From Chloroflexota bacterium (GTDB taxonomy: Bacteria; Chloroflexota; UBA5177; JANWHV01), in assembly GCA_025450255.1 (NCBI GenBank), contig JANWHV010000286.1, forward strand, positions 1-6,462: a stretch of DNA of 6,462 bases. The letters run 5' to 3'. The notes beneath the pieces were generated by a model that was not told the origin of the DNA, ran no database searches, and saw only the letters and a list, made by a program, of their open reading frames with translations. Positions within the stretch are counted from its first letter, which is position 1, and the number at the start of each line of letters is the position of its first letter. Shown piece by piece: positions 1 through 4,931 of this stretch. The translations under genes were made by a program, and so were the position numbers.

Positions 1-1
1 C

Positions 2-598
2 GATCTCCTCGTCGCCGCCGGCCGGGTGCCGAACACGCAGGGCGCCGGACTCGAGCATGCCGCGGTAGCGCTGGACGAGCGCGGCTATGTCAAGGTCAAT
101 GAGCGCCTGGAGACGACCGCCCCGAACGTCTGGGCCATGGGCGACTGTGCGGGCAGCCCGCAATTTACGCACGTCGCCTTCGACGATTTCCGGATTGTGC
201 GCGACAACCTGAGCGGATTGAACCGCACGACAGGCAACCGCGTGGTGCCTTTCTGCATGTTTACCGATCCGGAGCTCGCACGCGTTGGCTACAACGAATC
301 CGAGGCAAAGAGTCTTCATATTGCATACCGCGTCGTCACAATGCCCATGGCGGCCGTGCTGCGGACAAGGACGCTCTCCGAGCCGCGCGGTTTTCTGAAG
401 ATGCTGATCGAGCGGGACAGCGATCTCATGCTCGGATTCATGGCATTCGGCGCTGAAGCGAGTGAGATTATGGCAGCGGTGCAGACGGCCATGCTTGGGC
501 GGCTGCCATACACCATGCTCCGCGACGCCATATTCACGCACCCGACCGCGGCCGAAGGACTGGGCGGCCTCCTGGCGAAGGGTCCTCTTCCCGCTTAA
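2..598 (+). CDS. RclA/mercuric-reductase-like FAD disulfide oxidoreductase, C-terminal part
   Basis: Class I pyridine nucleotide-disulfide oxidoreductase, cut by the left window edge; the last 198 residues are visible. The frame is open to base 2, so the GTG at 26 inside the 'AAGRVPNT' motif is not the start. Seen: the 'GRVPN' motif before the FAD-binding segment, the 'VWAMGDCAGSPQFTHVAFDD' FAD motif (about residues 47-66), the dimerisation domain starting near 'VPFCMFTDPELARVG', and the C-terminal 'FTHPTAAE' motif with the His/Glu pair that completes the partner subunit's active site. 'QFTHVAFDDFRIVRD' and 'LPYTMLRDAIFTHP' resemble RclA (cupric reductase/reactive chlorine resistance) more than lipoamide dehydrogenase. 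The C-terminal Cys pair of classical MerA is absent, so Hg(II) reduction is not supported. The redox-active CxxxxC lies outside the window. Its TAA overlaps the stop of the convergent radical SAM gene. Family sure; substrate unknown. Confidence 0.9.
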   Translation, partial: DLLVAAGRVPNTQGAGLEHAAVALDERGYVKVNERLETTAPNVWAMGDCAGSPQFTHVAFDDFRIVRDNLSGLNRTTGNRVVPFCMFTDPELARVGYNESEAKSLHIAYRVVTMPMAAVLRTRTLSEPRGFLKMLIERDSDLMLGFMAFGAEASEIMAAVQTAMLGRLPYTMLRDAIFTHPTAAEGLGGLLAKGPLPA

Positions 599-2103
599 CT
601 GACATGAGAAGCGAACTGCTCCTCCGTGGGCTCCGCTCAACAGTACCACGCTTCGCTCAGTCGCGGCGCCGGCGCTGTTAGCGGAGCCGATACGGCCCGC
701 GCGCCATGGCGTTTCCGCGGCGTGGCGGGTCCTCGATGCGGCTCCGCCGGCGCCGATCGCTCCTGGCCCATGTCGGCTGCCCGGCTTCGTGGCGATGCCG
801 GTTCCCCCGCCGCCCGCGCCAGCGCCCGGATCTGATCGAAGGTCGCGCGCCGATCCGTGCCGGCTGCCGCGCCCCGTTGTACCGCCTCCCGTACCGCCCG
901 ATAGAGATCGTCCACGCGCCGGTCTGGGTGCTGCCAGGGGTAGCACAGCGCCGGTTCATCGAAGGCCCCCACCAGCCGCTGGACCTCCGGTAGCTCTAGC
1001 AGCAGCGAGCCCTCCGGGATCAGCAGCCGGATCGCATATTGGATTGGCGCTATGCTCTCCACCAGCTCCAGCTCCTCGATGAGCGCGAGCAGATCGCCGT
1101 ACCCGTCCACCGTCGTCCAGGGCGTGAAGGTCACGAAGGTGGGGTTGAGCGCGATGCCTGCCTCCCGGCAGAGCGCGACGGCACGCGCGAAGTCCGCCCG
1201 TGTGTGGCGCTTGTCGAAGATGGCCAGGATAGCGTCATCCACCGCTTCCACCGCGCTGGTGATCAGCAGGCACCCCGTCTCGCGCAGCAGGGGGAGGAGC
1301 CTGGCCTGCTCGAGCAGATGCTCGATCTTGATCGTCACATCGTAGGTCAGGTCGGGGAAGCGCTGGTGCAGCGATCGCGCGATGCGCATGGCGTGCCCCG
1401 GGCCGTTGAAGAAGTCCGGATCGCCGAAGCTGATATGGCGCGCTCCCGCGGCCACCTGCTGGGCGATGTCCTCCAGCACGATCTCGGCCTGCACCACGCG
1501 GAAGACGCCGCCGTACACCGGCACGACTGGACAGTGGCGGCAGCGGTGCTTGCAGCCGCGGCTGGCCTCGGTGTAGCCCACGGTCCGCCGCTCGCCGTCG
1601 CCCAGGTCCAGGTACGCGTAGCGCGCCAGATCGGGTAGCCCGGCACGGTCCGGCACCAGGAAGGCTTGCTTCGCCAGTGAGACGACCGGAACCGGCCGTG
1701 CCGGAGAGCCTTGCTCCGCGCCCTCTTGCAGCCGGGCAGCCAGTGCCGCCAGCCCAGCCTCGAACTCGCCGCCCAGGATCGTGCCGGCGCCCAACGCTCG
1801 CAGGTACCGCTCATTCATTGGCGCGTACAGCCCGAAGAAACAGAGATGCGCCCTTGTATTCACCGCCCTGACCCGCGCCGCCATCGCTGCCGCCAAGCGG
1901 GTCGCGGTGTGCATCGGCACGTGGAACGCCACCAGGTCCGCGGCGGTGATTGCCTCGTCCCGCGGCTGCTCGACCGCCAGGTCCAGGCAGGTCACCACCG
2001 CGCCCACGCTCCGCAGCCATGCCGCTGCCGAGGCCATGCCGAAGGGCTGGCGTCCCAGTTCATAGGTGGCGATCAGCAGCACGTCGATCGGCTTACCGCT
2101 CAT
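595..2103 (-). CDS. CUAEP-tail radical SAM selenoprotein with B12-binding-like N-terminus (UGA read as Sec)
   Basis: A 502-residue product if the UGA at 637-639 is Sec489; 488 residues if it is a stop. Residues 1 to about 125 resemble a cobalamin-binding Rossmann domain ('PIDVLLIATYELG', 'ILGGEFEAGL'), but the DxHxxG cobalamin-ligand motif is not apparent. The radical SAM core carries CxxxCxxC at Cys184/188/191 ('SRGCKHRCRHC'), the ligands for a 4Fe-4S cluster that cleaves S-adenosylmethionine, followed by 'SFGDPDFFNG' (about 225-234). Residues about 430-480 are rich in Ala, Pro and Arg and probably disordered. The tail is 'LSEAWYC-U-AEPTEEQFASHVS', matching the CUAEP/CCAEP-tail radical SAM family that I recall as an NCBI-defined selenoprotein group of unknown function. 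Start chosen at ATG 2103: GGGAG lies 6 nt upstream and the domain begins at once. A TTG at 2190 would add 29 residues of unlikely sequence. Substrate unknown; a redox role for the Cys-Sec pair is inferred. Confidence 0.85.
611..636 (-). promoter_or_regulatory. Candidate bacterial SECIS hairpin
   Basis: Directly 3' of the UGA on the minus strand, GCGGA (636-632) can pair with UUCGC (615-611). Inside it, GCCC (631-628) pairs with GG(A)GC (622-618) with one bulged A. The apical loop is ACGGA (627-623), and AG (617-616) forms an asymmetric bulge. Bacterial SECIS elements are hairpins just downstream of UGA, inside the coding region, with G in the loop; they recruit SelB carrying Sec-tRNA. The loop starts only 9 nt after UGA, closer than in E. 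coli fdhF, so the exact fold is uncertain. Folded by eye. Confidence 0.5.
637..639 (-). other. In-frame UGA, predicted selenocysteine codon (Sec489)
   Basis: On the minus strand the codons run TGT-TGA-GCG-GAG-CCC, that is Cys-(UGA)-Ala-Glu-Pro, then ten more sense codons and TAA at 595-597. The CUAEP pentapeptide is the defining tail of a known radical SAM selenoprotein/cysteine-homologue family, in which non-Sec members carry CCAEP. A hairpin begins at the base after the UGA. Both facts support recoding rather than termination. Not proven without homologues or the host's selenocysteine genes. Confidence 0.85.
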
Positions 2104-2148
2104 TGCCCGCTCCCGCCGCCGCGAAGTCTTATTCGTCGTGGTCTGTCC

Positions 2149-2154
2149 AGTATA
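2149..2154 (-). promoter_or_regulatory. Possible -10 element for the radical SAM gene
   Basis: TATACT on the minus strand, a good sigma70-type -10 match in otherwise GC-rich DNA, with its downstream edge 45 nt before the chosen ATG at 2103. No convincing -35 lies at 16-18 nt spacing, so either an activator helps or the match is chance. If used, the leader would be about 40 nt. Confidence 0.3.
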
Positions 2155-2176
2155 CCCAGGCTCAGCGGGCCGATCT

Positions 2177-2191
2177 GTTGCCCACGGCAAC
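2177..2191. repeat. Perfect inverted repeat upstream of the radical SAM gene
   Basis: GTTGCC-CAC-GGCAAC, a 6-bp perfect inverted repeat with a 3-nt spacer. It lies about 23 bp upstream of the possible TATACT -10, close to where a regulator or activator could bind. It could also be a small RNA hairpin if transcription from upstream runs through. No regulator is identified. Confidence 0.4.
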
Positions 2192-2282
2192 TACTCCTTG
2201 CGCGGATCGCCGAAGGGGACCGCCCATGCCCATAACGCGATCCGTCACCCTCACCTCAAATCTAGCTTGCGTGTCGGCGATG

Positions 2283-2330
2283 CCCCACGGCAGTGGCCCG
2301 GCCGCGATCGGGCATGTCGCCCGTGGCGGG
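2283..2330 (-). terminator. GC-rich nested hairpin after the DUF899 gene, possible terminator
   Basis: The outer arms are CCACGG (2285-2290) and CCGTGG (2321-2326), extendable by two C-G pairs across a bulge. The inner arms are GCCCG (2296-2300) and CGGGC (2309-2313). The hairpin begins 14 nt after the DUF899 stop codon on the same strand, where a terminator would sit. No U-tract follows on the minus strand, so it is not a canonical intrinsic terminator; it may stabilise the mRNA 3' end or slow polymerase. The rest of the 2104-2344 gap shows nothing else I can support beyond the two elements nearer the radical SAM gene. Confidence 0.35.
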
Positions 2331-2344
2331 AGGCAGCGACAGGT

Positions 2345-3061
2345 TTATCCACCCAAGCCGTCATATTTGTCGTGATGCCGTACCCAGTACTGCGGGTTGT
2401 CATGGCCTGCCTCATCGCGCCCCTTGGGGACCAGATCGAGGAACTGATAGGCGCCATTTACCATGTCGATACCGCGCGCATAGGCCGAGTAGGTATGGAA
2501 CACATTCCCGTTCTGGTCCTTGTAGAACACACTGATTCCTTCACGATCCGCCAACCCGGGGTTGGCCGGCGCGTAGTTGTGGAAGGCTTCTCCTCTTGCC
2601 AGCTCTTCCGGCGTAAACGACACATGGTAGTCATGGTTGAAGTCGCTGTCGAACGAGGAGACCCAGGTGAAGTTCCAGCCCATGCGCCGCTTGAATGCTT
2701 CCAGCTTACCGAGTGGCGCTCGCGAGACGGCGACGAAGCGTACATCGCGCTGATTGAGGTGCATGGGAATGCCGTTGAAGTTGTCGGCCCAGAACGAGCA
2801 ATGCGGGCAGCCCTCCTCGTCACTGGGGTCGAACATGAAGTGGTAGACGATGAGCTGGCTCTTGTCCGCAAACAAGTCGGACAGACTGACTTTGCCGGTT
2901 GGTCCCTCAAAGACATAGTCCTGGTCGACGCGCTCCCAGGGCAGATCACGGCGGGCCTGGTTCAACTGGTCCCGCAGGCGCGTGAAGTCCTTCTCCTTTG
3001 CCAGGAGCTGTTTGCGGGCCTCAAGCCACGCCTCTCGCGACACGACTTTGTGGTCCTCCAT
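2345..3061 (-). CDS. DUF899 family thioredoxin-like protein
   Basis: 238 residues, full length for DUF899. Family features seen: the 'VVSREAWLEARKQLLAKEKDFTRLRD' type N-terminal helix, 'LFADKSQLIVYHFMF', a CxxC motif at Cys85/Cys88 ('EEGCPHCSFWAD'), 'VSRAPLGKLEAFKRRMGW', and the C-terminal 'FLDLVPKGRDE'. The Cys-Pro-His-Cys motif followed by an aromatic-rich segment fits a thioredoxin-like fold; the reaction is not established. There is no signal peptide, so it should be cytoplasmic. Start ATG 3061 has AAGGAG 8 nt upstream (3070-3075). It is the last gene of the arsR-AHSA1-DUF899 operon, 16 nt after the AHSA1 stop, so probably controlled by that regulator. It ends in TAA, with no sign of a Sec tail. 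Confidence 0.93.
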   Translation of the reverse strand: MEDHKVVSREAWLEARKQLLAKEKDFTRLRDQLNQARRDLPWERVDQDYVFEGPTGKVSLSDLFADKSQLIVYHFMFDPSDEEGCPHCSFWADNFNGIPMHLNQRDVRFVAVSRAPLGKLEAFKRRMGWNFTWVSSFDSDFNHDYHVSFTPEELARGEAFHNYAPANPGLADREGISVFYKDQNGNVFHTYSAYARGIDMVNGAYQFLDLVPKGRDEAGHDNPQYWVRHHDKYDGLGG

Positions 3062-3077
3062 GTTGCGAACTCCTTTC

Positions 3078-3524
3078 TTACCGTGGCTCCAGGTACGCTG
3101 CCAGGTGCTCGATAATCTGTGTCCAGCCTCGGATATGCTTCCGCACCGCCTCCTCGTCCGGCAAGAGCGTCTGCGTGAGCGTCAGCTCGGTCTTATCTCC
3201 CAGCGCGCGCAATTCCACGATCACCAGCGTGTCACGATGCTGCGTCTGCCGCGATCTCCAGGTAAAGATCAGCTTTTCCGGCGGTCTGACTTCGCGATAG
3301 ATCCCCGTATGGACCGAGTGCTCACCGTCGACGAGCATATCGACCCGAAAGGCGCCGCCCACGCGCACATCCAGTTCGGCTAGGGCAACCGACACAGCTT
3401 CAGGGCACATCCAGTGCCGCACGCTCTTCGCCGTCGTCCAGGCGTCGAAGACTGCCTGGCGGCTTGCGGACAAGACCCGTCTAACGATCAGCGCCCGCGG
3501 ATCGCCGTGTTGGGCAGGATCCAT
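3078..3524 (-). CDS. AHSA1-type SRPBCC domain protein
   Basis: 148 residues, the usual size for a single-domain START/SRPBCC (Bet v 1-like) protein of the AHSA1 family. Typical segments: 'ALIVRRVLSASRQAVFDAWT' (first strand and helix), 'HWMCPE', 'VRVGGAFRVDM', 'GIYREVRPPEKLIFTW', 'TELTLTQTLLPDEEAVRKH' and the C-terminal helix 'GWTQIIEHLAAYLE'. The fold makes a hydrophobic cavity; the ligand is unknown. The open frame runs another 116 codons upstream, but that part overlaps arsR in another frame and does not look like protein. Start ATG 3524 is chosen because AAGGAG sits 5 nt upstream, inside the 14-nt gap after arsR. ArsR-SRPBCC gene pairs are common in bacteria and are presumed co-regulated. 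Confidence 0.92.
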   Translation of the reverse strand: MDPAQHGDPRALIVRRVLSASRQAVFDAWTTAKSVRHWMCPEAVSVALAELDVRVGGAFRVDMLVDGEHSVHTGIYREVRPPEKLIFTWRSRQTQHRDTLVIVELRALGDKTELTLTQTLLPDEEAVRKHIRGWTQIIEHLAAYLEPR

Positions 3525-3538
3525 TTCCGCTCCTTGCG

Positions 3539-3880
3539 TTACGTACCCTCGTCGTGCTGCTCGGTCAGGAAGTGTTCGAGCGCATCCAACCGCCGCTCCC
3601 AGTAGGGACGATAGTAGTCGATCCAGGCGCCGGCCTCGCGCAGCCGCATAGCATCCAGCGAGCAGTGGTGTGTCCGCCCCTGGATGTCGCGCTGGATCAG
3701 TCCCGCCTGCTCGAGTACTTTCACATGCTTGGAGACGCCGTTGAGCGAGATGTCGAACTGCTCGGCGATCTCCAGGATGGTGGCGCTGCGATCGGCCAAC
3801 CGCGCCACGATCGCCCTGCGTATAGGATGCGCCAGGGCGTGGAACGCACTGTCCAGGCCAGCCTCCGAACATTCAACCAT
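3539..3880 (-). CDS. ArsR/SmtB-family winged-helix transcriptional regulator
   Basis: 113 residues. 'LDSAFHALAHPIRRAIVARLA' is the standard N-terminal helix pair of ArsR-type regulators that pair with AHSA1 genes. The helix-turn-helix spans about residues 34-62 ('TILEIAEQFDISLNGVSKHV', with 'SKHV' in the recognition helix), then 'LEQAGLI' and the wing 'RDIQGRTHHCSLD'. The metal-binding ELCVCDL motif is absent, so arsenic or metal sensing is not supported. Start set at ATG 3880 because the family begins 'MVE...LD..FHALA'. No Shine-Dalgarno precedes it, and the promoter places transcription start at or next to this ATG. A TTG at 3914-3916 would add 12 residues, but those bases form the -35 element. 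Probably represses its own operon through the overlapping palindrome. Confidence 0.92.
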   Translation of the reverse strand: MVECSEAGLDSAFHALAHPIRRAIVARLADRSATILEIAEQFDISLNGVSKHVKVLEQAGLIQRDIQGRTHHCSLDAMRLREAGAWIDYYRPYWERRLDALEHFLTEQHDEGT

Positions 3881-3890
3881 ATAGATGAAT
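3871..3890. promoter_or_regulatory. Candidate ArsR operator palindrome over the -10 and start codon
   Basis: A 20-bp imperfect palindrome with arms ATTCA (3871-3875) and TGAAT (3886-3890). It is centred between 3880 and 3881, with 8 of 10 position pairs complementary. It covers part of the -10 hexamer, the likely transcription start and the arsR ATG. ArsR-family dimers bind such AT-rich dyads at their own promoters, so binding here would block polymerase. Confidence 0.6.
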
Positions 3891-3916
3891 ATAGCGGTAG
3901 CGGCGCCATGCGTCAA
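3888..3916 (-). promoter_or_regulatory. Strong sigma70-type promoter of the arsR operon, predicted leaderless transcript
   Basis: Minus strand: -35 TTGACG (3916-3911), exactly 17 nt of spacer, -10 TATATT (3893-3888). Each hexamer is one base from consensus. The first A of the arsR ATG (3880) is 8 nt from the -10 edge, which is where transcription normally starts. The mRNA should therefore be leaderless or nearly so, in line with the missing ribosome-binding site. Confidence 0.75.
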
Positions 3917-3927
3917 GGCCAGTGGCC
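3917..3927. repeat. Short inverted repeat abutting the arsR -35
   Basis: GGCCA-G-TGGCC, 5-bp arms around one base, touching the -35 element and 9 bp beyond the end of the lipoyl-protein gene. It may be a second regulator site or a weak hairpin at the end of the dehydrogenase operon. There is no U-tract. It is short enough to be chance in GC-rich DNA. Confidence 0.25.
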
Positions 3928-3936
3928 CACATGACC

Positions 3937-4185
3937 CTAGTCCAGTATCACCCGCGCGATCGGCTGCCCGACCACCACCAACCCGCCTTCCTCCACCAGA
4001 ATCGCCTCCAGCAGACCGCTAACGGGCGACTCGATCTCGACGTTAGCTTTCTCGCTCAATACCTCGGCGATGACCTCGCCGGCGGCGACGCGGTCGCCCG
4101 GCTTTTTGAGCCAGGCGGCCAGCGTGATTTCCACGCCGGTGCCTACCTCTATATCGGGCATCGGGATCTCTCTGCTGTCGCTCAC
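3937..4185 (-). CDS. Stand-alone lipoyl (biotinyl/lipoyl attachment) domain protein
   Basis: 82 residues, essentially one lipoyl domain. Seen: 'MPDIEVGTGVEITLAAWLKKPGD' entry strands, the hairpin 'SEKANVEIESP' with the probable lipoylated Lys46, then 'VSGLLEAILVEEGGLVVVGQPIA'. The prosthetic group would be reductively acylated by E1, hand the acyl group to E2, and be reoxidised by E3. Usually this domain is fused to the N-terminus of E2; here it is separate. Start GTG 4185 overlaps the E2 stop as GTGA, with GGAGG 9 nt upstream (4195-4199). It closes the operon. A biotin carrier is unlikely: the lysine context is EKA, not the MKM typical of biotinyl domains, and E1/E2 genes are adjacent. Confidence 0.9.
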   Translation of the reverse strand: MSDSREIPMPDIEVGTGVEITLAAWLKKPGDRVAAGEVIAEVLSEKANVEIESPVSGLLEAILVEEGGLVVVGQPIARVILD

Positions 4186-4931
4186 GATGAAGCGCCTCCA
4201 ATGCTATCGGTCAGCCAATCCTCCGTGGCCAGGGTGTCCGCGAGATCGTCGAGGAAGCGCCCCGCCGGCACCCCGTTGACGATGCGGTGGTCGTAGGTCA
4301 GTACGATGGGCAGGATTGGCCGCGCCGTCCAGCCCCGATCGGAGTCATCCGGCATCATAGTAGGCACGACGCGGCCAATGCCCAGAATGCCGGTCTGGCC
4401 GGGCGTGACGATCGGAGTAGCCCATACCACGCTGCGCAACATACCGTAGTTGCTCAGCGTGAAGGTGCCGCCGCGCACGTCGGCGAGGGACAGCTTTCCT
4501 TTCGTGGCGCGTTCGCGCAGCGCGCGCAGCTCATCGGCGATAGCATCCACGCCCTTCTGGTCGGCGTGTCGTATGGTCACGGCCACCAGGTCATCCGAGG
4601 GGAGGGCGAGCGCGACCGACAAGTTGACCTCGGCCAACTCGTGGATCGTATCGCCCGCGAGCGTGGCGTTGAGTCGCGGGTGGCGGCGCAAGCAGCGCGC
4701 GGTGGCCGCGATCAGCAGGTGTGTCAGGCTCACTGCCGCGTTTCGCTCGCGCAGCCGCTCCAGCGCGGCGAGCAGCGCGGTTGCGTCAACCTCGGCCATG
4801 GCGGTGACGCTTGCCGTGGTCTGGCTGCTCTCCGTCAGCCGCTGCGCCACCGTGCGCTGCAGCCCGCGCAACGGGATGCTGCGCGCTACGGCAATGCCAT
4901 TGTGCGTGGCCGCGCTCTCCGCGTCGCTCAT
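4182..4931 (-). CDS. 2-oxoacid dehydrogenase E2, catalytic acyltransferase domain only
   Basis: 249 residues matching only the CoA-dependent acyltransferase domain of dihydrolipoamide acyltransferases. 'IPLRGLQRTVAQRLTES' opens the domain, followed by 'VNLSVALALPSDDLVAVTIR', 'GGTFTLSNYGMLRSV', 'PGQTGILGIGRV' and the active-site segment 'TYDHRIVNG' with the catalytic His. Ordinary E2 chains are about 400 residues or more and begin with a lipoyl domain and a peripheral-subunit-binding domain. Here only about 18 residues precede the catalytic domain, so both are absent; the lipoyl domain is the next gene. The usual Asp of DHRxxDG is Asn. ATG 4931 overlaps the E1 beta stop as ATGA, with a GGAGAGG-like site just upstream, so translation is probably coupled. 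The acyl substrate is not determined. Confidence 0.92.
   Translation of the reverse strand: MSDAESAATHNGIAVARSIPLRGLQRTVAQRLTESSQTTASVTAMAEVDATALLAALERLRERNAAVSLTHLLIAATARCLRRHPRLNATLAGDTIHELAEVNLSVALALPSDDLVAVTIRHADQKGVDAIADELRALRERATKGKLSLADVRGGTFTLSNYGMLRSVVWATPIVTPGQTGILGIGRVVPTMMPDDSDRGWTARPILPIVLTYDHRIVNGVPAGRFLDDLADTLATEDWLTDSIGGASS

Noticed and set aside
2..598. Left-edge flavoprotein as MerA or as the E3 of the dehydrogenase complex
   Set aside because: It lacks the C-terminal Cys pair of MerA, and its FAD and C-terminal motifs are closer to RclA than to lipoamide dehydrogenase. It is also on the opposite strand, far from the E1/E2 operon.
1039..1638. + strand ORF of 199 residues opposite the radical SAM core
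   Set aside because: Antisense to the CxxxCxxC-containing enzyme; no recognisable domain.
637..2190. Radical SAM gene as a 517-residue ORF from TTG 2190 ending at the UGA
   Set aside because: The first 29 residues do not look like the domain and AAGGAG is only 3 nt from the TTG; ATG 2103 has GGGAG at good spacing. The end at UGA ignores the CUAEP continuation.
2231..2264. TTGAGG/TTATGG pair on the minus strand as a second radical SAM promoter
   Set aside because: Both hexamers are poor matches, the spacing is 18 nt, and the pair is far from the start codon.
2066..3115. Long + strand ORF of 349 residues opposite DUF899
   Set aside because: Antisense to a clear DUF899 gene with a strong ribosome-binding site; the product resembles no family I know.
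3525..3872. 116-codon N-terminal extension of the AHSA1 protein
   Set aside because: It overlaps arsR in another frame, has Arg/Gly-rich shadow composition, and a good ribosome-binding site precedes ATG 3524.
3881..3916. TTG start at 3916 for the ArsR regulator
   Set aside because: The TTG is part of the TTGACG -35, and the family's normal N-terminus begins at ATG 3880.
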